Positions 18,972 through 26,978 of a stretch of DNA of 64,000 bases are shown in pieces. This DNA comes from Pseudoxanthomonas sp. Root630 (GTDB lineage Bacteria; Pseudomonadota; Gammaproteobacteria; Xanthomonadales; Xanthomonadaceae): contig NZ_LMGY01000002.1 of NCBI RefSeq assembly GCF_001427585.1, positions 71,095 to 135,094 on the forward strand, in the 5' to 3' direction. Within the stretch, counting starts at the first letter, position 1, and each line of letters opens with the position of its first letter. Under the pieces are notes generated by a model. It saw nothing but the letters and a program-made list of their open reading frames with translations. It was not told the origin of the DNA and did not search any database. Both the position numbers and the translations under genes were made by a program.

Positions 18972-21068
18972 CTAAGTCAATGTCCGCACCTTCTTCTCGC
19001 GATCCCACTGCCGGGTGCGCGCGGCGGCGATGAAGGCGTCGGTCAGATCGGCATCGATCACCCCCGCATCGCGACCGATCCCCGCCGCTTTCACCAGCGC
19101 CTGCGCGCCGGCATCGACAGCGATCGCCTTCAGATGGCCGAACGCGTCGCGCACGAAATCGACGGCGGCTGCTTCCTTCGCCAGACGCTTGCCCGCCTCG
19201 GCACTCAGCAAGACCGCAATCGCGTCGAACACGACGGACGGCGTGCCCGCCAGCTGTCCGTCGGCGGGTAGCAACACGCCGTCATCCAGGGTGGCGCCAC
19301 CCACCCGCGGGGCCACGATCTTGACGGTGGCGCCTTCCCGCTCGATCGCCTTGCGCAGAGCCCTCACCGAGCCCGCATCGGAACCATCATCGACCAGCAG
19401 CCCCACGGCGCGCCCTTCCAGCGTGTCGCGCATGCGGTCGATGATGCGCAGCGCCGGGGAGGCCGGCAGATCCTTCGGTGCAACCGCAGTCGGCGGCGCT
19501 TCCGGCAGTCCGGCCATCCCGAGCCCGGCGCCCACGCGCTTCGCCAGTGCCGGGTCGATATGGCGCAGATGACCGACGACCGCTTCCCGGACATGCGGCG
19601 TCTGTACCTTCGACAGCTCGAACACCAGCGCCGACGCGATATGCGCCTGCTCATGCGCGCTCTGGCTGCGGAAGAACAGGCGCGCCTGGCTGTAGTGGTC
19701 GGCGAAGGATTCGGGGCGCAGGCGCTGCTTTCCACCCGCTTCCACCGGCGTCGCATGGCTACGGAATCCTGCAGGCGTTTCGCGCGGCGAGTCCGCCTGC
19801 AGCGAGCTGGGCTCGTAGTTCACCCGTCCCTTCGGCACGGCCATCTGCATGTGACCGTCGCGCTGCAGATTGGCGAAGGGGCACTTCGGCGCATTGATCG
19901 GGATCTGATGGAAATTGGGCCCGCCCAGCCGCGACAGCTGGGTATCCAGGTAGGAGAACAGCCGACCCTGCAGCAGCGGATCGTCACTGAAGTCGATGCC
20001 GGGCACGATGTTGGCCGGACAGTACGCCACCTGCTCGGTCTCGGCGAAGAAGTTGTCGGGCCAGCGATCCAGCACCATGCGGCCGATGATCGTCAGCGGG
20101 ACGGTTTCCTCCGGGATCAGCTTGGTCGGGTCGAGGTGGTCGAACGGGAATGCCTCCGCCTCTTCCTCGGTGAACAGCTGCACGCCCAGGTCCCATGCGG
20201 GGAACGCACCGGACTTGATCGCCTCGAACAGGTCCCTGCGGTGGAAATCGTTGTCGGCAGCCTGCAGCTTCACCGCCTCGTCCCAGACGGTGGACTGGAT
20301 GCCCAGCACGGGCCGCCAATGGAACTTGACGAACGTTGACGTCCCGGAGTGGTCCAACAGCCGGAAGCTGTGCACGCCGAATCCTTCGATGGTGCGCAGC
20401 GACCGCGGGATCGTGCGGTCGCTCATCGCCCACATGATCATGTGCATCGTTTCCGGCGTCAGCGATACGAAGTCCCAGAACGTGTCGTGCGCGCTGCCGG
20501 CCTGCGGGAAGCCGCGGTCCGGCTCCATCTTCACCGAGTGGACCACGTCGGGGAACTTCATCGCGTCCTGGATGAAGAACACCGGGATGTTGTTGCCCAC
20601 CAGGTCCCAGTTGCCCTCGCTGGTGTAGAACTTGACGGCGAACCCGCGCACGTCACGCGGCGTATCCACCGAGCCCGCGCCGCCGGCGACGGTCGAGAAG
20701 CGGGTGAACACCGGCGTGCGCGCGCCCACTTCGGTCAACACCTTGGCGGTGGTGTACTTGGCCAGCGATTTCTTGAGTTCGAAATAGCCGTGCGCGGCCG
20801 AGCCGCGTGCGTGGACGATCCGCTCGGGGATGCGCTCGTGGTCGAAGTGGGTGATCTTCTCCCGGAGGATGAAGTCCTCCAGCAGCGTGGGGCCGCGCGG
20901 GTCAGCCCTCAAGGAATTCTGGTTGTCGGCGACGGGAATGCCCTGATTGGTGGTCAGCGGAGGATGGCGGCCTCCCGCTTGATCGTGGCGTTCGTCGCCT
21001 GCGCCGCGGGCAGACGCGCGCTTCGCCGAGGTCTTGGATGCGGTCGTCGGCTTCTTCCGGGTGGCCAT
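18972..21068 (-). CDS. katE: Large-subunit catalase HPII
   Basis: Monofunctional haem catalase that disproportionates hydrogen peroxide; 698 residues, the size of the large-subunit clade. Visible: a lysine-rich N-terminus, the distal histidine region RIVHARGSAAHGYFE, VGNNIPVFFIQD with the essential asparagine, the proximal tyrosine motif RLFSYLDTQLSRLGG, and a C-terminal flavodoxin-like domain (about 545-698, VGLLVDDGSDAGSVRALRKA) unique to this clade. The ATG at 21068 follows GGAG. Usually controlled by RpoS or OxyR; no site was identified here. The thioredoxin gene ends 12 bases upstream. Confidence 0.96.
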   Translation of the reverse strand: MATRKKPTTASKTSAKRASARGAGDERHDQAGGRHPPLTTNQGIPVADNQNSLRADPRGPTLLEDFILREKITHFDHERIPERIVHARGSAAHGYFELKKSLAKYTTAKVLTEVGARTPVFTRFSTVAGGAGSVDTPRDVRGFAVKFYTSEGNWDLVGNNIPVFFIQDAMKFPDVVHSVKMEPDRGFPQAGSAHDTFWDFVSLTPETMHMIMWAMSDRTIPRSLRTIEGFGVHSFRLLDHSGTSTFVKFHWRPVLGIQSTVWDEAVKLQAADNDFHRRDLFEAIKSGAFPAWDLGVQLFTEEEAEAFPFDHLDPTKLIPEETVPLTIIGRMVLDRWPDNFFAETEQVAYCPANIVPGIDFSDDPLLQGRLFSYLDTQLSRLGGPNFHQIPINAPKCPFANLQRDGHMQMAVPKGRVNYEPSSLQADSPRETPAGFRSHATPVEAGGKQRLRPESFADHYSQARLFFRSQSAHEQAHIASALVFELSKVQTPHVREAVVGHLRHIDPALAKRVGAGLGMAGLPEAPPTAVAPKDLPASPALRIIDRMRDTLEGRAVGLLVDDGSDAGSVRALRKAIEREGATVKIVAPRVGGATLDDGVLLPADGQLAGTPSVVFDAIAVLLSAEAGKRLAKEAAAVDFVRDAFGHLKAIAVDAGAQALVKAAGIGRDAGVIDADLTDAFIAAARTRQWDREKKVRTLT

Positions 21069-21080
21069 GGCGTCTCCGTT

Positions 21081-21428
21081 CTATCGGACAGGGGGCACGA
21101 CGCGCGCGGACAGCGCGTCATCGAGGGAACGCAGGTCATGGAGCGTCGTGGGCCTCACGGCACGGGCAAGTTCCTTGCCCTGCTCCATGACAATGACCGT
21201 GGGCCAGAGCGTGACCCCGAACGATCTGCCCAGCGGGCGTCCCTTGCCGTCTTCCACTTTCACGTGGGTGGCCTCCGGATGCTGGGTGAGCAATTCGTCC
21301 AGCAACGGTTGGACGGCATGGCAATGGCCGCACCATGGCGCGCCGAACTCCAGTACGACCAGGCCCGGTTCGCCGTCCACCCCGGACCGCAGCGGTTCGC
21401 GCGTGGCGTAGTGAGGCTGGTAGCTCAT
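21081..21428 (-). CDS. Thioredoxin family protein
   Basis: A 115-residue cytoplasmic thioredoxin-fold protein with active site WCGHC (C33, C36 in FGAPWCGHCHAVQP) and the cis-proline context LWPTVIVM. The GH dipeptide differs from GP of thioredoxin 1 and resembles disulfide isomerases, so the redox potential is probably higher. Its ATG overlaps the stop of the upstream host-attachment-like gene (ATGA), so the two are translationally coupled; katE follows after 12 bases. Confidence 0.85.
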   Translation of the reverse strand: MSYQPHYATREPLRSGVDGEPGLVVLEFGAPWCGHCHAVQPLLDELLTQHPEATHVKVEDGKGRPLGRSFGVTLWPTVIVMEQGKELARAVRPTTLHDLRSLDDALSARVVPPVR

Positions 21429-21826
21429 GGCGCGGCGATCGCGCGTTCGATGTTTTCCAGCGGCACGTTGGTGAGGTCCTTGCCCACTTCGGCGAGCAGG
21501 CGCTGCGTGGCCTCCTTGTGCAACAGCGGGCGAACGCGGCCCAGCGTGGTCGGATCCGCCACCAGCACCAGATGTTCGTATTGCTGTTTGAGTGCGGCTT
21601 CGTTGAGACCCTTGGCCAGTTGTTTGGCAAACGTAGCCTCGTCGAGCTGCCGGCTCGTCGACTCGCCCGGCATGCTGCGGGCAGGCCCGTCGTCGTTCAC
21701 GTTCAACAGTTCGAGCAGATCGTACTGGTGCAACGACACCACACCCTGCTCGCCCCGATTGCGGAACACGCGCGCTCCCTCGCCATCGGCGACCACGACC
21801 AGCGCGTCCAGCGGTAATGACGTCAT
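21425..21826 (-). CDS. Host attachment protein-like (Host_attach/AtsE family)
   Basis: A 133-residue protein: LDALVVVADGEGARVFRNRG at the start, a middle segment rich in polar residues, KQLAKGLNEAALKQQYEHLVLVADPTTLGRVRPLL and VGKDLTNVPLENIERAI at the end. This order matches the host-attachment family first named from Agrobacterium plant attachment, common in stress clusters; the actual role is unclear. ATG 21826 follows GAGGAG. Its stop overlaps the thioredoxin start. Confidence 0.75.
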   Translation of the reverse strand: MTSLPLDALVVVADGEGARVFRNRGEQGVVSLHQYDLLELLNVNDDGPARSMPGESTSRQLDEATFAKQLAKGLNEAALKQQYEHLVLVADPTTLGRVRPLLHKEATQRLLAEVGKDLTNVPLENIERAIAAP

Positions 21827-21889
21827 GTCGTTCTCCTCGTCGAAAGTCCGACGCCGCCCCCACACGGGGAGGCGGCGACGTTCCCCTCA

Positions 21890-22641
21890 TCAGTGCGGAC
21901 GCTGGCGATCCAGCGTGAACGCATCGGCGACCGCGTGCTTGGCGCGCTCCCAGGTCAGGCGCGAAGAGCCCTTGAACCGATCCCAACCACGCTCCAGGTC
22001 CGACGCGAGGTTGTCGTCCCAGTCGCGGTCCGCGTACTCGCCGCGCGCATAGGTGCCATAGCGATACGCAGGGCGGTAATCGTCGTACTCGTCGCCTTCC
22101 TTGCGGTAATCCGCGGCTTCGAAGCGGCGGGAATAGGTATCGTCGCTCCAGGCGTAGGCGTTGTACGTGCGGTCGGCGCGCTCCCACGCATCCTGCGCGG
22201 CCGGACGTGCGCGATCCCAGTCAAGGCGCGAGTCGCCGCGGTCAGCATCCCAGCTGGCCTGCAAGCGACGCTCGGCGTCTTCCCAGGATTCGTTGGGTAT
22301 TCGCCGCGCGCCACGGCACCGGCCTGATAGACGCCCGCGTAGTCGCGCTGGAAATCGTACTCGCCCGTGTAGTACGGACGTGACGGCGCGGTAGTGCGCC
22401 AGTATTCGACCTCGCCGGTGGGATCGATGCGCTCGGCGACGCCCTTTCCGGCTGCGGCGCCAGCGAGCGTGCCCGCCGCGGCCCCGATCAGCGTGCCAAT
22501 CGGTCCGAATACCGTGCCCGCCAGCGCACCGGCGGCCACGCCGCCTGCTACGCCACCTACGCCGACACCGACCGGGTGCGAGCCCGGTGCGCCGGTGATG
22601 GGATCCCTGTTTGCATCTCGCTGAGAAGTATCGCGTGCCAT
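21890..22641 (-). pseudogene. Glycine-zipper protein with apparent single-base frameshift
   Basis: From ATG 22641 (AAAGGA upstream) the frame encodes MARDTSQRDANRDPITG and a glycine-zipper membrane-associated stretch (GVGGVAGGVAAGALAGTVFG...GAAAGTLAGAAAGKG), then GEVEYWRTT...FQRDYAGVYQAG up to GEYP near 22297. The natural continuation (NESWEDAERRLQASWD...FKGSSRLTWERAKHAVADAF) is in the next frame and ends at 21890. One missing base in the CCC run (22295-22297) explains the break; restoring it gives EYPNESWEDAE and a protein of about 250 residues. Sequencing error, phase variation and true inactivation are all possible. The repeated DWDRA/WERA tail motif suggests a periplasmic or envelope role. 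Confidence 0.7.
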
Positions 22642-22807
22642 GTGCGTGTCCTTTGGGGCTGACGGCATGCATCGGCATGCCGGAGGGGTATGGATGTGTG
22701 CGAGTCGCGATGGCGCCTTAGCGCCCTGCGGGTGGTTCGGTGTGTGCGAGAGTCTCGCTGTGCGGCACGAGCGAGGAAGACTTCGCCTCCCTCGCTGCGG
22801 CGTGCGC

Positions 22808-22972
22808 TCAGGCGTCGTCGCGATCGTCGCGCGGCTTCTGCTGCAGGGTGCCCTGCGGCTTCTGCTGGCCCTGCTGCTCATCCTTGCCGCGATTGTGCTG
22901 CGTGCCCTGCGTGGTCTGGTCTTGGTTGCGACCGGGCGTCTGCTGCTTGTCGTTTTGTGTCTGGTTCGGCAT
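22808..22972 (-). CDS. Small glutamine-rich hydrophilic protein, unknown
   Basis: A 54-residue, disordered, Gln/Asn/Asp/Lys-rich protein (MPNQTQNDKQQTPGRNQDQT...KPRDDRDDA) beginning at ATG 22972, with AGGA eight bases upstream. Its composition resembles small osmotic-stress proteins. It is divergent from the ferritin-like gene across a 413-base region with two palindromes. No family recognised. Confidence 0.5.
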   Translation of the reverse strand: MPNQTQNDKQQTPGRNQDQTTQGTQHNRGKDEQQGQQKPQGTLQQKPRDDRDDA

Positions 22973-23385
22973 GTCGGTGTTCCTGATGGACGCGATCTCA
23001 TGTGATCGCGAAGCCACTCTGCGCCGTTGCATGTGAGCGCGGAATGCACGCTGAGTTAATGAAGATCGACTTCACTGAACTCACTTTTCGTCGACAAAGC
23101 TGCACATCACGACGGGCATCGCATCGCGCGATGCGTGGACACGCGCTTTCGCATCGTGCGATGCAGGTCGCTGCGACGACGAGCGCATGCAACGCGATAT
23201 CCACGATCGCCTAATCGCGTCCAATCTCTTGCTGTGCGGTCGCGCTAAGTCGCGAAATGTCTGCATGGACGAACCACGCACCACGCCTGCTTAGCTTGGT
23301 GAAGTCGACGCTCACGATGCACTCACACGCAGTTCGCGAGGTGAGCGCTATCAAGTACGTTCTTTCCAACACGAGGATTATCGCC
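22973..23385. other. Regulatory-looking region between divergent stress genes
   Basis: 413 bases between the small Gln-rich gene and the ferritin-like gene. It contains the paired palindromes at 23121-23134 and 23151-23164 and must hold both promoters. A short frame (from 23257) runs into the ferritin-like gene but lacks its own ribosome site. Confidence 0.55.
23121..23164. promoter_or_regulatory. Two 14-bp palindromes 30 bp apart (candidate operator)
   Basis: GCATCGCGCGATGC (23121-23134) is a perfect palindrome and GCATCGTGCGATGC (23151-23164) differs by one central base. Their centres lie 30 bases apart, close to three helical turns, in a divergent promoter region. This is the arrangement expected for cooperative binding of a dimeric regulator; the regulator is unknown. 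Confidence 0.5.
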
Positions 23386-24006
23386 ATGGCACGCGCCGGC
23401 AAAGTCAGTTCAGACCAGGTCCACGAGTTGCTCCTGCAAGCGCTGGAGACCGAGCGTGGCGGCATCCAGATCTACACCGCCGCCATCAAGGCCGCCGTGA
23501 ACAAGGACCTGAAGAAGGAATGGGGCGAATACCTGGAGGAGACCCGCACGCACGAGCAGGTGCTGACACGCGTCTTCGAACAACTGGAGATGGACACGGA
23601 GGAGATGTCGCCCGGGCGCGAGGTCGTGGCGCACATGGGCGCCTCGCTGGTCCGCGCGATCGAGATGGCCATGCAGAAGGGCGACAAGGCCGGTGCCGAG
23701 CTCGTCGCGGCCGAGTGCGTGGTGCTGGCCGAAACCAAGGACCACCAGAACTGGGAGCTCATCGGCAAGGTGGTGGAACACGACCGCACCCTGGCCAAGA
23801 TCCTGGAGCCAGCCTACAAGGCGGTCGAAAGCGACGAGGACCACCACCTCTACCACACGATGGGATGGTGCCGGGAGTTGTGGATTCAGTCCCTTGGCAT
23901 GCCCGCAGTGCTGCCGCCGCCGGAAGAGGTCAAGAAAGTGGAAACCGCCATTGGCGCGTCGCGTGCCGAGCAGAGCCGCGACGAGATGCTGGGTCGCAAG
24001 CATTGA
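23386..24006 (+). CDS. Ferritin-like domain protein
   Basis: A 206-residue, almost wholly helical protein with diiron-type spacing of acidic and histidine residues on four helices: LLLQALETERGGIQIYTAA, EYLEETRTHEQVLTRVFEQ, ECVVLAETKDHQNWELIGK and VESDEDHHLYHTMGWCRELW. It belongs to the ferritin/DUF-type four-helix group, but I cannot name the subfamily; iron or peroxide handling is inferred. Start ATG 23386 with GAGG nine bases upstream. It lies in the stress block, divergent from a disordered small protein. Confidence 0.75.
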   Translation: MARAGKVSSDQVHELLLQALETERGGIQIYTAAIKAAVNKDLKKEWGEYLEETRTHEQVLTRVFEQLEMDTEEMSPGREVVAHMGASLVRAIEMAMQKGDKAGAELVAAECVVLAETKDHQNWELIGKVVEHDRTLAKILEPAYKAVESDEDHHLYHTMGWCRELWIQSLGMPAVLPPPEEVKKVETAIGASRAEQSRDEMLGRKH

Positions 24007-24045
24007 AGCTGCCGGGCGACCGGCATTGATCCGGCGCGGGGGCGG

Positions 24046-24540
24046 TCAGCGATCGCCCTTGCTGCCGATGAAGGTGATCTCGCCCGAGGTTTCCAGGACC
24101 GCCAGCTCCACATCGGCGAGCGTCGCGTAACCGGCAGACCGTCGCGCGATGGCGAAATCCTGTTCGCTCACCGCCTGTCGCTGCAACTCGTCGCGGAACA
24201 GCTCGCCGTGCCGCACCAGGATGACCGGCCGACCTTCCACCCAGCGGTCGAAGCGCCGGCTTCTGGCGGAAAGCCGCCCTACCGCCCAGTTCATCGCCAA
24301 CAGGGTCGCGGCGAGGATCAGCCCACCGAGCAGCGAGGTGTCGCTGCCGATGAGGGAGTTCTGTACCGCCGTGCCCAGCAGCACCACGACCAGCAGGTCG
24401 AAGGGCGTGAACTGTCCGATGGTACGCTTTCCGGTGACGCGAACCATCAGCAGCACCGCGACATACACCGCGACCGCCCTGAGGACGAATTCCCACCATG
24501 GCATGCCGAGTTCGAACAGGCTTCGCACTACGCCGGTCAT
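24046..24540 (-). CDS. DUF421 (YetF-like) membrane protein
   Basis: A 164-residue protein with about three N-terminal membrane segments (WEFVLRAVAVYVAVLLMVRV, FDLLVVVLLGTAVQNSLIG, LGGLILAATLLAMNWAVG) and a soluble domain with VEGRPVILVRHGEL and LQRQAVSEQDF, typical of DUF421/YetF. The motif GKRTIGQFTPFDLLV is characteristic. The family is linked to cell-envelope stress but unresolved. Shorter than many members, which have a second C-terminal subdomain. Confidence 0.85.
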   Translation of the reverse strand: MTGVVRSLFELGMPWWEFVLRAVAVYVAVLLMVRVTGKRTIGQFTPFDLLVVVLLGTAVQNSLIGSDTSLLGGLILAATLLAMNWAVGRLSARSRRFDRWVEGRPVILVRHGELFRDELQRQAVSEQDFAIARRSAGYATLADVELAVLETSGEITFIGSKGDR

Positions 24541-24556
24541 GTCGCCGCACCTTTCT

Positions 24557-24898
24557 TCACGGCCGGCCCGCGGCGCGTTCGTTGCCGGCGACCGTGTAGG
24601 CAGGCGGAGCGTAGAAGTTGACCGTCTTAAGCGGCGTGCGCCCGGTCGCCCTGATCTCGTGCACTTCGCCCCGCTCGATCAGCAGCAGACTGCCGGGTTT
24701 GAGGACCCGTCGCGCGCCCTCCACGATGGCGAGGCCATTGCCCGCCATCACGAACAACCACTGGTCTGCACCCCGGTGACAGTTGTGCGGCCCGCCCTCG
24801 CGGCCGCCCGGCGGGATCACCATTTGCGCGGCCTGGACGCCATGGCATGTGAAGATGGGCAGGAAGCCCTTGCCCATGCGGAGATGTCGGGATTTCAT
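24557..24898 (-). CDS. Cupin domain protein
   Basis: A 113-residue single cupin barrel. Motif 1 is GGREGGPHNCHRGADQWLFV (metal ligands likely H and H/E equivalents) and motif 2 is PGSLLLIERGEVHEIRATG with the final histidine. Substrate unknown; such small cupins can be isomerases, dioxygenases or binding proteins. It is 16 bases upstream of the DUF421 gene on the same strand, so the two are probably cotranscribed. Confidence 0.75.
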   Translation of the reverse strand: MKSRHLRMGKGFLPIFTCHGVQAAQMVIPPGGREGGPHNCHRGADQWLFVMAGNGLAIVEGARRVLKPGSLLLIERGEVHEIRATGRTPLKTVNFYAPPAYTVAGNERAAGRP

Positions 24899-24984
24899 TG
24901 GCTCACGTCAGGACGGATGCAGTTCAAGCTTGCGACGGATTGCGTCAGGATCCTGTGAGCGCGAGGGCGCTTTCTTTGGACGAA

Positions 24985-25611
24985 CTATGCTTCGGTTTGC
25001 TCAGCGAGCAGCAGGGCGTCGTCCACCTCCACGCCAAGGTAGCGGACGGTACTCTCAATCTTGCTGTGCCCAAGCAACAGTTGGACAGCACGCAGGTTCT
25101 TGGTCCGTTGATAGATGAGTGATGCCTTGGTGCGACGCATGGAGTGCGTGCCGTAGTTCACGGGATCCAGATCGATGCTTGAGACCCAGGCCTTCACTAG
25201 ACGGGCGTACTGGCGCGTAGACAGATGAGGAGAGCCACGCTGACCGCCTGGAAAGAGGTGATCGTCTAGCCCGAGCTTTTGGCTATCGATCCATGTAGCC
25301 AAGGCCTCTCTGGTCTGTTGAGTGATCTCGAACTGTACGGGATGCTTCGTCTTCCGTTGGATGACGCATCCTCGAGTACCAATGTGGGAGCCATGTGCAA
25401 CGTCACGGACGCGTAGTCCAACCAGATCGCACGCCCGAAGCTTGCTATCGATTGCGAGATCAAAGAGTGCCAGCTGACGCTTATCCCCCTTCAGCTGAAG
25501 CCGGACCCTGACTGACCAGATTTCCTTAAGCTTGAGTGGCGCCTTCTGGCCGACGATCTTGCCAAGGTTCCAAGCCGGCCGAGCCGGAGAGTGATTGGTG
25601 AAGCCCTTCAT
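24985..25611 (-). CDS. Tyrosine recombinase, catalytic core only
   Basis: 208 residues covering a complete recombinase core: arginine in SKLRACDLVGLRV, HSMRRTKASLIYQ (H-x-x-R), LLGHSKIESTVRYLG with the last histidine and the tyrosine nucleophile. The usual N-terminal core-binding (SAM-like) domain is reduced to about 45 residues. Small recombinases like this occur singly in proteobacterial accessory regions. It marks the left side of an accessory block (Hsp20, ars, chrA). Intact but of unknown target. Confidence 0.85.
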   Translation of the reverse strand: MKGFTNHSPARPAWNLGKIVGQKAPLKLKEIWSVRVRLQLKGDKRQLALFDLAIDSKLRACDLVGLRVRDVAHGSHIGTRGCVIQRKTKHPVQFEITQQTREALATWIDSQKLGLDDHLFPGGQRGSPHLSTRQYARLVKAWVSSIDLDPVNYGTHSMRRTKASLIYQRTKNLRAVQLLLGHSKIESTVRYLGVEVDDALLLAEQTEA

Positions 25612-25970
25612 AGCTGTCTCCTATTCCCGGATGGGAAGGAGAGGCTCAAGTTGCCTATGTGTTGTAGTCGTTATGAACCCGCGGGGTGGTCAGCCGTGGC
25701 AGCTTCCGACCCATGGCAGTCATTGCTGCCCATGTCCAGCCAGACTTGGGTACCGGCTCCTTTTCGCTTAAACCAGACGCGAGCCGCACTTCGACTTTCC
25801 TGCCTGCTAGGCAGCTGTGAGGCATGTCTAACGCTGTCTTTGCATGCCTGAATAAATACTTAATATCGAGCTCGTAGCGTTTTTCGATTCTTGAAAAATA
25901 TGGGGTCGATTCTATCTGCGGAATGGGCGGCGTATCGGCTGCCCTCATACGCTAATAGGAGACCCCTGCC
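25612..25970. other. Intergenic region upstream of hsp20
   Basis: 359 bases with lower GC content near its right end and no convincing gene. A CTTGAAA at 25890-25896 resembles a sigma-32 -35 element, but no CCCCAT-type -10 follows, so heat-shock promoter assignment is tentative. Confidence 0.4.
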
Positions 25971-26447
25971 ATGAAGAATTTAGTTCGCTCTTCCCCATGG
26001 GCTGGCCAAGGTGTTGCGCATGACCCGATCAAGCAAGTACTCGACCGACTTTTCGAAGGGAGCCTGTTCCAAAACGACTCTACGGATGAGTCCTCAGTGG
26101 TCACCAGCCAATGGGTGCCCCGTGTAGACATCAAGGAAGAAACTGATCGTTTCGTGCTCTTTGCCGATTTGCCCGGCGTCGATCCTCAGGAGATCGATGT
26201 GCAAATGGAAAAAGGCATGCTGACGATTAAAGGCGAGCGACGTAGCGAAGAGAGGCTCGAGACAGATAGCTTCTCGCGCATTGAGCGCCGCCACGGCAGT
26301 TTCTACCGCCGGTTCGCCTTGCCCGACAGCGCCGATCCCGATGGCATCACTGCCTCTGGTCACAATGGCGTGTTGCAGATCGTCATTCCCAAGCGCCCGG
26401 AAACCACGCCTCGGCGCATTCAGGTGGGCGCGGTATACAACTCGTGA
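25971..26447 (+). CDS. Hsp20/alpha-crystallin small heat-shock protein
   Basis: ATP-independent holdase chaperone, 158 residues. The alpha-crystallin domain spans about 48-145 (WVPRVDIKEETDRFVLFADL, PGVDPQEIDVQMEKGMLTI, GERRSEER, GSFYRRFALPDSAD, GVLQIVIPKRPE, containing the A-x-x-x-n-G-v-L signature). Short N- and C-terminal extensions complete it. It lies in an accessory block between a recombinase and an ars operon, as is common for horizontally moved shsp genes. A hairpin follows the stop. Confidence 0.93.
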   Translation: MKNLVRSSPWAGQGVAHDPIKQVLDRLFEGSLFQNDSTDESSVVTSQWVPRVDIKEETDRFVLFADLPGVDPQEIDVQMEKGMLTIKGERRSEERLETDSFSRIERRHGSFYRRFALPDSADPDGITASGHNGVLQIVIPKRPETTPRRIQVGAVYNS

Positions 26448-26460
26448 TGCCGACTTTCGT

Positions 26461-26481
26461 TGCCCGGGCTTGGCCCGGGCA
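26461..26481 (+). terminator. Stable hairpin between hsp20 and the next gene
   Basis: TGCCCGGGC-TTG-GCCCGGGCA forms a perfect nine-pair stem with a three-base loop, 13 bases after the hsp20 stop. There is no T-run, so it is more likely an RNA-stabilising or attenuating element than a full terminator. Confidence 0.5.
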
Positions 26482-26506
26482 GCGAGCTCGTCGAGGAGGA
26501 ACGGTC

Positions 26507-26779
26507 GTGGACAGAGAGAATGAAGAGGTCATTTGCGACCTGCAAGCGCAGGTCTATGTGCTGCGGGTTGCCTTGCAGGCCTTAGCCCGCGCTCATGGAG
26601 ATTCAAAGACACTGCTGGCGAGTTGGCGCGAAGCATTGGAGATTGCCTCCTTAGGCCCGGTAGTGCCTGCCTATGCGCGTCGCAGCGAATATCTTGCCGA
26701 GCGGTGCGAGGCATTTGCCGAGGATTGGACAGCGGAGTTGGCCGACCTGGCCGTGCCGCGACACGGAACAACCAATTAA
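26507..26779 (+). CDS. Small protein of unknown function downstream of hsp20
   Basis: A 90-residue, mostly helical acidic protein (VDRENEEVICDLQAQVYVLR...REALEIASLG...). GTG 26507 is chosen because AGGAGGA lies seven bases upstream; the frame is open back to 26444, overlapping the hsp20 stop, but the intervening part would encode the hairpin. It probably shares the hsp20 transcript. No family recognised. Confidence 0.6.
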   Translation: MDRENEEVICDLQAQVYVLRVALQALARAHGDSKTLLASWREALEIASLGPVVPAYARRSEYLAERCEAFAEDWTAELADLAVPRHGTTN

Positions 26780-26946
26780 CTCCTCGTGACGCAGGGGGCT
26801 GAGGCAATTGGTCGATCTCCTTCGCGTAGGAGATGGCCGAGCAGACGGAGGCCTAGGTAGCAAACGGCTCCCAGGCGGCCTTTGGGCTCGGCTCCCGAGG
26901 CCGCTTACGACCCAAAGCTGACATCTGCCTGCAATAATGGGTTGCA

Positions 26947-26978
26947 ATACTTCTAATATTCCGGAAATATAGAAGTAT
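26947..26978. promoter_or_regulatory. ArsR operator palindrome overlapping the arsR start
   Basis: A 32-base inverted repeat: ATACTTCTA (26947-26955) and TAGAAGTAT (26970-26978) around a CCGG centre, 13 of 16 half-site positions matching. It covers the first two bases of the arsR start codon. TTGCAA (26942-26947) and AAATAT (26965-26970), 17 bases apart, could be the promoter, which the repressor would block directly. Confidence 0.75.

Noticed and set aside
21429-22187. Upstream extension of the thioredoxin frame to 368 residues
   Set aside because: The extension runs through two better-supported genes in other frames; thioredoxin homology and the coupled start begin at 21428.
25890-25920. 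Sigma-32 promoter for hsp20
   Set aside because: A CTTGAAA element is present but no convincing -10 element at the right spacing, so it is not listed as a promoter.
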